The notes under the pieces: generated by a model
The model's database searches: none
Seen by the model: only the letters and a program-made list of their open reading frames with translations
What the model was told of the DNA's origin: nothing
Shown: positions 9,436-24,400 of the stretch, piece by piece
Position numbering within the stretch: the stretch's first letter is position 1
How the letters are laid out: the number at the start of each line of letters is the position of its first letter
DNA from: Bolinopsis microptera
Taxonomy: Eukaryota > Ctenophora > Tentaculata > Lobata > Bolinopsidae
DNA length: 64,000 nt
Direction of reading: 5' to 3'
Assembly: GCF_026151205.1 (NCBI RefSeq)
Contig: NC_087079.1
Location: forward strand, 17,974,945 to 18,038,944
Position numbers and translations under genes: made by a program

Positions 9436-12400
9436 GTAAGTGTCAGTTTATGAATGTATACTTTTTTTCAATGCAAGGTGAAGCTTCAAAACAGTCCAGT
9501 AGATTTAAATCTTTCCTGCCGACTCTCTTCAGCATCTCTTACTGCAAATCGCAACCTGAAGGTCATTTCCTAGCTTTATTACTTTTTATGGTACTAGCAA
9601 AATAACTACTTTTGCCTATGTTTAAAAAATACTGTATTTCACTATTAATTCAGGTTATGTTGATAGAATATCAAAGGAAGCTGAGCTTTATTTTATCTCA
9701 GCCGGTGGTCCAGTAGATGAACCCAGTTCCAATGATGAGAGCCCTGCTAGGCTTTCAAACACACTGTTTAGCCTCTGGAATAGCTACAGCCTCAAGCTTC
9801 CAAAAGATTACTTCTTGACCCAACTCATTAACACAGGAGATTATCTCCTCAAGGTGAAAGAATACAATGTGGCAAAGCAGCACTGTTATGATTATTACCT
9901 GCGTCTGCTGAGAGATAGTGCAGTCACAGATGATTATTCATCTATATATTTTCCTACCGGATTTCAAGATGAGCAGAGAGTCAAAGAAACAAGTCAGGCT
10001 ATTTTTGGAAATGGATTATGTACATTAAAGAATTTGGAAATAATAGACCCTCACATGAATGCAGAGAAGACAGTGGCTGATCTTCTGGAGGTTCTGGATG
10101 ACTTTAGGAAGCTTACCCAGCACCTCATCCCTCATGAGCGACATTGTTGGCTAGTTTTCAATGGAACTGTTCACATCTACAAAATCAGTCAATGGCTTGT
10201 GGACTGTGGCTACACTGCTAAAACTCTCCAGTATCTAGTTTGGTGCTGTGTCTGCATGGAGAGTGTCATTCCTCTGATGACTCTCAAATTTCTGTCTTGG
10301 AGAGGTTCCTTGTACTCTGCTGTGTGCCAAAGCTATGTAGATTTAAATCAACCACATGCTGCTGAAGTCTTTGCCAGACGATGCCTTCAAAAAGTTCATC
10401 AACTGGCAAAAATTGAAGAGCAAAGCATGTCAGAACCCACTCCGGAATCCGAAGCTATTTTTCGAGAGGTCACAGTTAAACTCTCTGCAATAATCTTCAA
10501 AAGAGTTGTATTTGAATCAAGGCGCCCAAAGAAGATCATACACCGGCCAAAAACAAGACAGAACCTGAAAGAGCTGCAGTTGTTACCATTTCCTCGAACC
10601 GCTTCTGAAAAGCTGGTCATGGATATGTTTGAAGGTAGTTCTTCACAGTTTCTAGCTATTCTAGAGGCTTTGTCAGACCCGTGTAGGAGAACGTGTATGT
10701 ATACTCCCCCAAAACTCGACACCACCGAGGGGGGAGATGCTCTTATGGATGTATGGGGTGAACTTATACTCGGTAAGTTTTATTTCTCATCTTTTTAGAT
10801 AGTTATCAATATTTTCATTCCGTTCTGATTTTAAAATTATTATTCTATGAAATTTTACCTTTATCCTAATTGACAGTTGTGTATGATTTAACAGAACACT
10901 TTAAAATGGCACCTGACTTCGATTATCAACATTCACGGAGTTCCGCGTTATATAATTAACTTCAATTAATAATACCATTCAACAAGCATGGTATTTAGAT
11001 GAGATTTTGTTAAAACTAATTGAGATAAAAACTCTTGCTGTAATCTAACAGCTATTTCCTTCTAGCCGGGTACGAGTTGATCTCCCGTTGCGAATCCTTT
11101 CCACGAACAAGCCTAGTCCAGCTAGCTAGAGTAGGAAGTAACGAACTGTCTATGAGTGCAGTGTTAAAGTACATCAGGCTGGCTTTCAATTACGAGTACT
11201 GGGATTATTATACCTTGGCTGTTTCTCATCTCGTCCCATTAATTGAGGTATTTTATAATGTGGCACTGTTATCTCGTCCCACTATTTGAGGTATTTTATA
11301 ATGTGGCACTGTTATCTCGTCCCATTAATTGAGGTATTTTATAATGTGGCACTGTTATTTCGTCCCACTAATTGAAGTATTTTATAATGTGACACTTTTA
11401 TCTCGTCCCACTAATTGAGGTATTTTATAATGTGGCACTGTTATCTCGTCCCATTAATTGAGGTATTTTATAATGTGGCACTGTTATCGTCACACTAGGT
11501 CACCGAAACCAGATTGTATTTGATATTCATTGTAGTCTTTGATTATTTCTACTTAAGTTATATATTTTATTAAATGTAGCATGATGTAATTAAATTCCTC
11601 AGGCGGTGGAAGAAGAAACAGTTGACCATCTTTTCACTAAGGAGACAATCATGCTGCTAGATGCAATGAAAAGTGTTTCAAATGTGTTGAGGAAAGACAC
11701 TCGGCCAAGCACCTGTTTTGTAGATAATATGTTGGATGGACATTGCACTCCACCTACTTTAGACAGGTATTATTGGTATTAAACGCAAAATTATTATCTT
11801 GATAAATTGCATATTATTACCAAATTTATCATACTATTATGCAGGGTATATACAGTATACTATCTTACATATACTATTGCTGTACAGTATATATTATAGC
11901 AATTTACAATGATCATTATTAAATAAACAAAACTACGCAATTCTCACGATTCACCACATGTATTCTTCAGTTTGAACCAGTGTTTAAGTACTCAAGCAGA
12001 GCGTGCTAGTGCCACACCAAGACGCAAATCAGTTTGGGGCGACCAAAAAGATGATCTGTTCACCTTGATAAACCTGAGCTCAGTGTTGTGCAATATTAAA
12101 GCTAGTGACTGTGCGGAGATGTTTGTGAAGGAGCAAGGGGATATGTTGGTTGACGCCGTCTTGTTGATCCTTCACAGTCTCAAGGATCACTTCTCCCGCC
12201 TAGTGTCTCCTTCTACTGTAAGATTACTCGTGTTAAAGCACTGTTGCTATCTTTATTATCTTTATTATCTTTAATATCTTTATTATCTTTATTATCTTTA
12301 TTATCTTTATTATCTTTATTATCTTTATTATCTTTATTATCTTTATTATCTTTATTATCTTTATTATCTTTATTATCTTTATTATCTTTATTATCTTTAT

Positions 12401-15400
12401 TATCTTTATTATCTTTATTATCTTTATTATCTTTATTATCTTTATTATCTTTATTATCTTTATTATCTTTATTATCTTTATTATCTTTATTATCTTTATT
12501 ATCTTTATTATCTTTATTATCTTTATTATCTTTATTATCTTTATTATCTTTATTATCTTTATTATCTTTATTATCTTTATTATCTTTATTATCTTTATTA
12601 TCTTTATTATCTTTATTATCTTTATTATCTTTATTATCTTTATTATCTTTATTATCTTTATTATCTTTATTATCTTTATTATCTTTATTATCTTTATTAT
12701 CTTTATTATCTTTATTATCAAGTGCCCCTATAAGGCTAAACTCTGAAAATCTTAAAATTCGATATCACGAACTAAACAGGAACATGAATATTATGATTGT
12801 ACGAATAAATAACTCTCAGGTGAAACAATACTTGGTAGCTGAGAACATCTCAGAGCTGATGGAGCTGATGGCTGATTGTAACGAACTGTCCCTGTGGTTA
12901 AACCTCTACAATATAGACCCTCTGTTGCCGGGGGAGATTGCGCTTAAATCAGCACTCTTACTTGAAGCTCATGCCAAGAATATGAAGACATCATTATTCG
13001 GGCATCGTTCTGTAAGGACTAAGAATATATTTTATTAAATAGATAATTAATAAAGAAAATAAAGTTTTGTTTGTAGCTCAGGAAATTGTTGTAACACATT
13101 GATTTCCATGTTGAGTTTGCTTTCAAGTGGTATACCCCAACAAGGTTCTATGAGATATAGCGTAAGATATTGACAACCAGAGATAGTAGATACACCGATA
13201 TTCATAGTTCAACTTAGTTCAACAGTTCAACTTTATGACCGTTCAACTAACAGGGTCCCGACAAACTATCAAAGGTCCAAACCACTCTAACAAACGCGCT
13301 AACAACACTGCGTAACAGCGTGTCAGCGCTGGAGGAGGTGCGAAATGTCAAGGAGATTGCGCTCACTGCTACCTGTGACCCGCTCATGCTGGTTGTGGAT
13401 CCTTCGCTCAGCAGGAAAACTGAAGGTTCGTCAGGAACACTTTAGTTATTTCATATTTTAAACAACGGTATGAATTATAAATGTGGATACTTGTTGAGAG
13501 GTAAACCATAGGTAATTTATCAATCAGATCCTAGAATCACTGTCACGTGTCTATTAGTGTTAGGGAGCATTACAACAATGGTTCCCCCCAGCTTGAACCT
13601 TATTGCAAAGTGTAATATAATGTACTTATATTTTCCCACTTTAGGAGACGTGGCACACAATATAACAGTAGCTGATCTCCAACTTGAAATGTTAGCAGTA
13701 AATCTACGATTACAACAGCAACTTCACAAAGCAGAGAAAAGCGAATCTAAAGTAAGCTTTAGTTTTTACTTTCTTATTTTTAACTACTTTTAACTAATAT
13801 ATTAATTGTTTTTTCATTGCTAGAAACTCTTTAGATTTGCCTCTTAAAATTGAGCGATTTTTTTCTCTTTTCAGTCGATTAATTCATTGGCTCAGACGTG
13901 AGCTGTAACTGTTTAATTATAATTTTACATAGCATTCTGAATTCTGTATTCTATTTATAACCCATTTACTTACTTCACGTACCAATTATCAGTGTTAATT
14001 GGTTAATTATAATAGGTAGTAGAGTGGTGTAAAAAAAATACGCTCTTCCTTGCAATAACTCGGATGCAGTTAGCTACCATTGAAACAAAAGCAGCTGAGA
14101 AACACCTACGGGACAGCTACGATCTTCTGCTCAAGTCTTGGTCTGAAGAAAAACGGTGAGATTTTTACCAAACATTATTTAGTTTGTTGTACGATATTTT
14201 AGTTTTAAACTTTAATGCGTCGATCAAAACATTTTTAATTACATAGAACATGTTTTACTGTCAAGTGTAGCCGTAATCACACAACTTAGAACATCTTCAC
14301 CTCTCAAAAGTGTCTCCTCTAATTACTACCTTATTATTATTAAAGTGTCTCCTCTAATTACTACCTTATTTGAGTATGTTCGAATTATCTTCACCTCCTC
14401 TTTTCAGGCTAGACACCTCACTTAATATGTACGAATTATCTTCACCTCCTCTTTTCAGGCTAGACACCTCACTTAATATGTACGAATTATCTTCACCTCC
14501 TCTTTTCAGGCTACACACCTCACTTAATATGTACGAATTATCTTCACCTCCTCTTTTCAGGCTAGACACCTCACTTAATATGTACGAATTATCTTCACCT
14601 CCTCTTTTCAGGCTAGACACCTCACTTAATATGTACGAATTATCTTCACCTCCTCTTTTCAGGCTAGACACGTCACTTAATATGTACGAATTATCTTCAC
14701 CTCCTCTTTTCAGGCTAGACACCTCACTTAATATGTACGAATTATCTTCACCTCCTCTTTTCAGGCTACACACCTCACTTAATATGTACGAATTATCTTC
14801 ACCTCCTCTTTTCAGGCTAGACACCTCACTTAATATGTACGAATTATCTTCACCTCCTCTTTTCAGGCTAGACACCTCACTTAATATGTACGAATTATCT
14901 TCACCTCCTCTTTTCAGGCTAGACACCTCACTTAATATGTACGAATTATCTTCACCTCCTCTTTTCAGGCTACACACCTCGCTTAATATGTTCGAATTAT
15001 CTTCACCTCCTCTTTTCAGGCTAGACACCTCACTTAATATGTACGAATTATCTTCACCTCCTCTTTTCAGGCTAGACACCTCACTTAATATGTACGAATT
15101 ATCTTCACCTCCTCTTTTCAGGCTACACACCTCGCTTAATATATACGAATTATCTTCACCTCCTCTTTTCAGGCTACACACCTCACTTAATATGTACGAA
15201 TTATCTTCACCTCCTCTTTTCAGGCTAGACACCTCACTTAATATGTACGAATTATCTTCACCTCCTCTTTTCAGGCTAGACACCTCACTTAATATGTACG
15301 AATTATCTTCACCTCCTCTTTTCAGGCTAGACACCTCGCTTCAAGGAACTGAACAACAAGGATCAGTCCCTAACCCTCCAATACTAACCTCTAGAACTAG

Positions 15401-18400
15401 CACTACCATGACATTCAAACCTGCTCCTTATACAGCTCCTAAAGGGGTCAAGGTAGAGTCCCCATATTATATTATGATCAAAATAATCAAGTGCCTAATT
15501 ATCTCCGATATTCATAATTAATCAGATCTAGTTTAATTTACTAAATATAACCATAATGAAAATGTACATAACCCAGGTAAAGTGGTACAGACTATACGGG
15601 AGGTCCTCCTCTGGGAGCAACATAAAAGTGCGAATGAACGACAAGCTGTACCCAGGACTAGCAATGGAGGTAGCAGCAGTAGAGGGAAACGAACTGACTG
15701 TCTCTAACCTCACTCCCTACGAGAAATACCAGTTTGCTGTGGCTGCTTTTGACGAGCATGGCAAGCTGATAGCTGGGAGTATCGGGCATAGTAGCAAACC
15801 TATACTGGCTTCTCCTCCTTTCAGCCATCTTACTGCTTGTGGGCATCTCATTCAGGTGAGCTATACTGGCTTCTCCTCCTTTCAGCCATCTTACTGCTTG
15901 TGGGCATCTCATTCAGGTGAGCTATACTGGCCTCTCCCCCGTTCAGCCATCTTACTGCTTGTGGGCATCTCATTCAGGTGAGCTATACTGGCCTCTCCTC
16001 CGTTCAGCCATCTTACTGCTTGTGGGCATCTCATTCAGGTGAGCTATACTGGCCTCTCCTCCGTTCAGCCATCTTACTGCTTGTGGGCATCTCATTCAGG
16101 TGAGTTATACTGGCCTCTCCCCCGTTCAGCCATCTTACTGCTTGTGGGCATCTCATTCAGGTGAGCTATACTGGCCTCTCCTCCGTTCAGCCATCTTACT
16201 GCTTGTGAGCATCTCATTCAGGTGGGCTATACTGGCCTCTCCCCCGTTCAGCCATCTTACTGCTTGTGAGCATCTCATTCAGGTGAGCTATACTGGCCTC
16301 TCCTCCGTTCAGCCATCTTACTGCTTGTGGGCATCTCATTCAGGTGAGCTATACTGGCCTCTCCTCCGTTCAGCCATCTTACTGCTTGTGGGCATCTCAT
16401 TCAGGTGAGCTATACTGGCCTCTCCTCCGTTCAGCCATCTTACTGCTTGTGGGCATCTCATTCAGGTGAGCTATACTGGCCTCTCCTCCGTTCAGCCATC
16501 TTACTGCTTGTGGGCATCTCATTCAGGTGGGCTATACTGGCCTCTCCCCCGTTCAGCCATCTTACTGCTTGTGGGCATCTCATTCAGGTGAGCTATACTG
16601 GCCTCTCCCCCGTTCAGCCATCTTACTGCTTGTGGGCATCTCATTCAGGTGGGCTATACTGGCCTCTCCTCCCTTCAGCCATCTTACTGCTTGTGGGCAT
16701 CTCATCCAGGTGAGCTATACTGGCCTCTCCTCAGTTCAGCCATCTTACTGCTTGTGGGCATCTCATTCAGGTGAGCTATACTGGCCTCTCCTCAGTTCAG
16801 CCATCTTACTGCTTGTGGGCATCTCATTCAGGTGGGGTTTTGGAGAGTGTACTTTTATAGTGAGGAGGCTGTTTTACTTTAAGTCTGTCTAGCACTTACT
16901 TGATTTGTATTGTGTAAATGATTTTATTTATACGCTACCTTGTATTTTGGTGGGAGCAGGGTGCTTGCCTTATTACTTCTTCTTATTGCAGTCCAATTCT
17001 ATTTATATTATTAAAACTATCGATGAATAATATTCCACTGCAACTCCCCAGATCTGTCACAAGCAAGGAGCACTAGCCGTAGCAACGGAAGCTTGCTCTC
17101 TACTCTGGAACTTCTTTGTTCTTCCCCACACCTCCTCTAAAACCGACATCAACATGCCCACGTAACTGCACGTTTTGTACTTTGAAACCTTTTCAATGTA
17201 CTGAGTTAAAAAGTACTGTAACAACGTTTAATGAAATATACTTTTGTTTGTGCTGTTTTTATTTGTGTTAGTGATCCGTCCTAAGTCTCGTAATATCGGG
17301 TAATAATCCAACATTATAAACACAAGTGGTAGGTCTGCAAAAAGAGATACATTACCGCAATTAAATTGCCATTAAAGATTAATTAGTAACCCTGTAATTA
17401 ACGTTGTTTAATTAGTAAACTTGTAATTAAAGTTGTGTTAATTAGTAACCCTGTAATTAAAGTTGTGTTAATTAGTAACCCTGTAATCAAAGTTGTGTTA
17501 ATTAGTAACCCTGCAATCAACGTTGTGTTAATTAGTAACCCTGTAATTAAAGTTGTGTTAATTAGTAACCCTGTAATCAAAGTTGTGTTAATTAGTAACC
17601 CTGCAATCAACGTTGTGTTAATTAGTAACCCTGTAATTAACGTTGTGTTAATAAGTTACCCTGTAATTAACGTTGTGTTAGATGTAACTATCCCAGACTC
17701 AACATGAAGCATATAAACGGATCCTCTATCACCCTGATCCGGCACCTGATTGAGAGTATCCTGGTTTCAGTGGATATTGCTATCAGAGAGGGAGCCCTGT
17801 TTTGTAATGTCACGTGTGATCAGGGTCCTTTCAAGACTAAACAGGTGGGAGATTGTAATACTAATATTATATATTGTAAAGTTGTAATACCAATTATATG
17901 CGTTATCATCACTTTAATAAAATTGATCCACTACAGATACGATGCATCTTCTTTCATCACAACAACATTTCAGCTAGCAAGGCTGGGCCTGTGTGAGAAG
18001 CTGCTGGTAGCAATAGAGCTGTCAGGCCGTATTAACGACACTCAGCTAGGAACCCAAGCCATTATCCAGACGTACGGTCTACTTGCTCCCCTTATTCATC
18101 ATAACATCATGTGTTATCCTGCACTTAAGGTTAGGACTGTAAATATTCAACATAACATCATGTGTTATCCTGCACTTAAGGTTAGGACTGTTACAAAAAG
18201 TTCGATCAAATTGATGATGTAAAACTTACTATCTTGCAAGCTCAGAATCTTCCAGTTTAAGATTTTATTTGGATCGTAATAACTTGTGCTGTGTCCTCTG
18301 ATAATTTGAATAGCAAACATGATAATATAGTATGATATTTTACAACTCCTAGTCATGAACTTACCTTTCATAATTGAAAATCAAATCATAGTCTATCAAA

Positions 18401-21400
18401 TTGAAATTATCAATTCAACAATATTAACAATTGATAATTGAAAATAACTTGTTTCCTCTGATAAGGTACTGCTGTATTGTCACGCTGCTTTGACAGAGCT
18501 TCCTGGGGTTGTAAAACAGAAGAAACACGCTGGAAACATACAACACATGACAGGAGTCATCACTTTCTATCTCAGCAAGGTTAATTACTTAATTGGCTGA
18601 TAATTGATATTTTGTTTATTTTTTCAATGAATTCGAATGATTATGGCTGAATTTAGTGGCCGGAAATTGTATTGATATTTCGATAATAATCTGTGTTCAT
18701 CATGACTCTTGAGCCTTCCAAGTTAATAATTTGTCGATTAGTTAATTAGCTAATTAGTTAATTAACTCCACATGCCACCCAGACGCTGCACCAATGGGGA
18801 GAGTTAGAGGGAGCGGCTCTAATAAGTGAGAATGGGCACGAGCTACTCACCCAGTTTGATTGTTTGTATGATGAACTGAGTGAACAGTCTCACGCTATCA
18901 CTCCTAATAACAAGAAGAAACCTGTTAAGAGAACTGATAACACAGGGTAAGTAGTCACATTAGTGGTCAATGGTCACATTAGTGGTCACATAGTGGTCAC
19001 TGGTCACATAGTGGTCACATTAGTGGTCACGTGGGATAGCTGTAAGTTTTTGTTTATCAGTTTAGGGGGGGGGGGGGTATCAAAGAAGGAATATAACTTT
19101 TTTATTAGTTGTTTATTTCTGTTTATTTGTTGACCCAATGGCTTATTAAACTTAAAAAGTTACCTGAATAACAACACAACTTGACCACCACATCTAATCA
19201 GAAAAGAAAAGAAAGGGAACCTGAAAGACATGATCCAGGACCCAGGAGGTGCGCCGATCCTGAAGAGTGACACAGTTAAAGCGTTTGAAGCGCACGTGCT
19301 GCGTCACAGTGCAATCTACCCCACTAACAGCAGCGGAGATCCGGACTTTACCGGACAGGAGGACTTTAACTTGCTCTACACTGCTGTCGCTAACTTGTCC
19401 AGTCATCAAGCTCAAAAGGAAGGTTTGATTTAACGAATTGCTGGGCTGCGTACTGTACTTCTGGTATCTCCTTTTCTACTGTACTTCTGGTATCTCCTTT
19501 TCTACTGTACTTCTGGTATCTCCTTTTCTACTGTACTTCTGGTATCTCCTTTTCTACTGTACTTCTGGTATCTCCTTTTCTACTGTACTTCTGGTATCTC
19601 CTTTTCTACTGTACTTCTGGTATCTCCTTTTCTACTGTACTTCTGGTATCTCCTTTTCTACTGTACTTCTGGTATCTCCTTTTCTACTTTACTTCTGGTA
19701 TCTCCTTTTCTACTGTACTTCTGGTATCTCCTTTTCTACTGTACTTCTGGTATCTCCTTTTCTACTGTACTTCTGGTATCTCCTTTTCTACTGTACTTCT
19801 GGTATCTCCTTTGCTACTGTACTTCTGGTATCTCCTTTTCTACTGTACTTCCGGTATCTCTTTTTCTACTGTACTTCTGGTATCTCCTTTTCTACTGTAC
19901 TTCTGGTATCTCCTTTTCTACTGTACTTCTGGTATCTCCTTTTCTACTGTACTTCTGGTATCTCCTTTTCTACTGTACTTCTGGTATCTCCTTTTCTACT
20001 GTACTTCTGGTATCTCCTTTTCTACTGTACTTCTGGTATCTCCTTTTCTACTGTACTTCTGGTATCTCCTTTTCTACTGTACTTCTGGTATCTCCTTTTC
20101 TACTGTACTTCTGGTATCTCCTTTTCTACTGTACTTCTGGTATCTCCTTTTCGACTGTTCTTCTGGTATCTCCTTTTCTACTGTACTTCTGGTATCTCCT
20201 TTTCTTTTATAGATCACTTATCTTTCTTCCATCTTATCCTCCTATATCCCTTGTTTATCTTATCTGATATCTCACCTCCACCTAGACCTCTTATCTCCAT
20301 CTCTCCAGTCTCTAATCCCCCTCAGTGTACAAGTTCAGACGCCGCTCCCGGTTCCTGGAGCTGTATGTTCGTGTGCTGGAGAAGGCCCTGCTAGAGAGTA
20401 GACCCGACCTAGTAGTGGACTGGTGCAGTGAGGCTGTGGCCTGGTTAACACGACGTAACGACCTTCTCATTGCTCAGAAGGCTCTTAATAAAGACGTTAA
20501 ACCGGCTAAGAATCTCGAGGTTTTCATTTACTTTTTACTGCTAAGAATCTCGAGGTTTTCATTTACTTTTTACTGCTAAGAATTTCGAGGTTTTCATTTA
20601 CTTTTTGAGTTAATGGCTGTGTTTATAATCTCGAGGTTTTCATTTACTTTTTGAATTAATGGCTGTGTTTATGATTGGCATTTTTCTTTTTTCGGTAAAT
20701 GAACAGGACTTTGATATATTATGTTTACTTGCTGTATGATACATTGATAATATCCAGATGCTGAAACAGACTGTGATGGCTAAAGGATCTGATGCTGCTC
20801 TTGCAAAGAAGAATGATAACAAAACCCCTGGCGTCAAAAATATGTCCAAAAAGGAAGGGGTGAGTAACGCATTAGTGAACATTTTAGCCATCCAGTAAAC
20901 TTGTCAATTGATACTATTCGAATTTTATTTATTTTTCAATTTTCAATATTTTTCAATATGATGCTTACTTTCTCTAATTTATTTGCTGATCGCTGTGCAA
21001 GTTAAGCCTTTAACATTTTGAATAGGAATGCACCGATAAAACTCGATATATCGGTGAGAAGGATGTAATTTATTTGATATATAATTTTAGATCAAGCCAT
21101 TTAAACTTCTGGGTCAGCCGGATGAGAATAAAATGCAGGTATGTTACTCTAGTGCAGTGCTCTTATCTCGTTAACATTACCTTATATGGTAGTGTTACCA
21201 TAGTGACACTACCATATAAGGTATGTTACTCTAGTTCTCTTCTCTTCCAGCATGACTCTCAAGTCTAGATTGTAGACCTTATATTATGCATGTTTTGAGC
21301 TTCTTGCTCTGGATTTTTATATTTTAACCAAGTTCCGTAACGTTTGCGTAACGTTTCATGAAAACTTATACACTCTTAAACAAATTTGTTTCTTAGAAAA

Positions 21401-24400
21401 TTTATACCCTTAGTCTTTAGACTTTTGTTTTTATAAACTTTTCACTATATCAATAGTGTATTGAACTTAAGTCTGATTTATATAAGAAACTTACCGGTAG
21501 TAACTTGGTAAAAAGTAAATAATCCAGAAATTTTAGAGATTTTGTTATTATATTACTTCAATACAAATACATAATAATGCTGTGACCATGTGTTAACATG
21601 ATGACTACCCAGGCTGCAAATACATAATAATGCTGTAACCATGTGTTAACATGATGACTACCCAGGCTGCAGAGCTACTCAGAGCCATCCTGCCAGATAC
21701 CTGGAGAAGATCCTGTAGAATACAGAGACTACGTCTTATTACCCACGAGGAGATGCCCTGGAGAGCCCAGGTTTGCTGCTGAAGCTTGACCATGAAATTG
21801 TAACTTTATAGTGCTGTCTAATGGAAGTATTAGACCTTGAGGTCATAAATTTAAGTCTTTGCAACCTTCTGTTCGTGTTCTCAATTCAAATACAGATTCA
21901 AATAATTATGTGATATTTTATTAAGTTCGTCTGATAGAGCTACTTTTCAGTTAAACGTGATACTTGCCGCGTCCTGTTACCAACAATTCAAAGATAAGAT
22001 GGACGTCAGAGTCAAGTCTTTTAATGATGCAGCTGATTTTAGCCATGGTACTGTGGTGGCTTTATCATTATACTTTATCGAACTTACTTAAGCAAACTTA
22101 AATACTTAGGCAAACTTTACTGATGCAAACTTTACTTAAGCGAACTTTACTGATGCAAAATTTACTGATGCAAACTTTACTTAAGCAAACTTTACTGATG
22201 CAAACTTTACTCAAGCAAACTTTACTCAAGCAAACTTTACTGATGCAAACTTTACTGATGCAAAATTTACTGATGCAAACTTTACTTAAGCAAACTTTAC
22301 TGATGCAAACTTTACTCAAGCAAACTTTACTCAAGCAAACTTTACTGATGCAAAATTTACTGATGCAAACTTTACTTAAGCAAACTTTACTGATGCAAAC
22401 TTTACTTAAGCAAACTTTACTGATGCAAACTTTACTTAAGCAAACTTTACTGATGCAAACTTTACTGATGCAAACTTTACTTAAGCAAACTTTACTTAAG
22501 CAAACTTTACTGATGCAAACTTTACTTATGCAAACTTTACTAATGCAAACTTTACTCAAGCAAACTTTACTCAAGCAAACTTTACTTAAGCGATCCGATG
22601 GAATCGATGTAATATCATATCGTATTCGTTACCGTTTCTGTGATATGCTAACAATTATGAACTTGGAAAAACAAGTTAGAATAAATTCTGTTAAAACTGA
22701 CGGTGGTGACCTTCAGAATGTTCAAAGTCACAGTTGTGTAACAGTAGCCTCCCAGGCGGAGAGTACGACTTGTTGCCTAGCAACATGTTCGTGGTGGGGG
22801 ACGTTGGGAGCATGATGAACAATAGTGAGGATCCTATTGAGGATATTCTGCGCGAGGTCAATTAGTAAATCTTATACTACTTTCGTTTTGCAGTTTATTC
22901 TTTCATTCTCATACCATTTTGTGATACTTATGTTTTATAATCGTGAAGGGTAAAGACCCAGAGAAAGAGCTAAAGACTATGGAACTTACTATCTACGAGT
23001 ACTTGGCTGACAGATATGGACAGGAAGAACGGAAACCATACCTTGATAAGCCCAATAAGGAAGGACCAGTCACCAAGACCCTCAGGAAAAAGAAGAAGGA
23101 CACAGCACGCGAGTATAGAGAGGCTGTGAGAGAGGGCGGAGTCACTTCTGGTGGTGCCAAAGCAGTAAGAGCGCAGTACTGGAGACTAGTGAGAATCCAC
23201 AACAAGTCTAGGCGTGAACAGTTGAAGAAGAGGAAAAAGAAAGAAAAGAAGAAGGAGACCCAACGCTTCAGGAGGAACCCCTATGACTACAGTAAAAGAC
23301 TCCTTGATGAGAAGATCTCGGGAGAGCCTACCTTCGGCAAGGAAGAGGCTGACAGATACTACCCCAAGGAATACATGGACCGAGATAGATGTTATGTCTT
23401 CGAAAAGATGGCAGGAATACCAGATGCCAAAGACCCAGTGTACCCCTTTGTGTGCACAGTACCTACTTACGAAGAGTTTGAAAAGAAGATCAAAACACGA
23501 CGCAATGGATCTTCACCAGGGCCCAACGGAGTGCCATACATAGTTTACAAAAGGTGTGCCAGGCTGAGAGAACTATTGTATGCGTGTATTAGTAAACTCT
23601 GGTTATCAAACAGTGTCCCCTTGCAGTGGAGAATTGGAGAAAGCATCCTACTTCCCAAGACCACGGACCTTAGTGACCCTGGCAAGTTTAGGAACATCAC
23701 TATGACTAACACCAGTGGGAAAGTGGCAATGGGTATGCTAGCTGATAAAATGCTCGACTACATGACCACCAATAAGTACATCGATACCTCTGTGCAAAAA
23801 GGCTTCCTGCGCAAGATGCCAGGATGCATAGAACACACACAAGCGCTCATGGAGGAACTGCGGGATGCAAAGAGCAAGAGAAGACAGGTGTATGCAGTAT
23901 GGGTGGATCTTATGAATGCTTATGGGAGAGTACCTCATGAGCTGATAGTGTTTGCGCTTCGGCACTACAAGTTCCCAGAAGAAGTGGTCCAATATATTGT
24001 CAAGTACTACGACGAACTGGTAGTACGGGTGAAGACGAAGAAGTGGAAGAGTGAGTGGTTCTACTACCTAATCGGGTTGTTTCAAGGGGACCCGCTTTCT
24101 GTCGTGCTATTCTTAATAGCATTCAACCTACTCTTGGATTTACTTCAGGTCGACAGAACAATGGGATACAAGCCGTCGTTCAGCTCTGAGCCAACTACAA
24201 ACAGAGCTTTTGCAGATGATCTCACCCTGCTGTCTGACAGACTCGACAAAATGAAGAGGCTGGTCGGGCAAATGGAGGAATTCTTAGCATGGACAAGGAC
24301 GATGAGAGCTAAACCCAGCAAGTGTATTGCTCTCGGAATGAAGGTAGTGGACAATACCTACAGATCGTTTGACCCTGAGATCATCATTGCAAACGAGAAA

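Noticed and set aside
12233-13038. Long repetitive ORFs (LSLL and IIK repeats)
   Set aside because: By-products of a 9-bp microsatellite; only 12820-13011 inside this span is a real CFAP54 exon.
14366-15334. 322-codon minus-strand repetitive ORF (SLKRGGEDNSYILSEV)
   Set aside because: The 51-bp period keeps several frames open; the plus strand has the splice signals and exon continuity, the minus strand has no other support.
22098-22815. KVCLS / MQTLLK repeat ORFs
   Set aside because: 15-bp period artefact without flanking coding signal.
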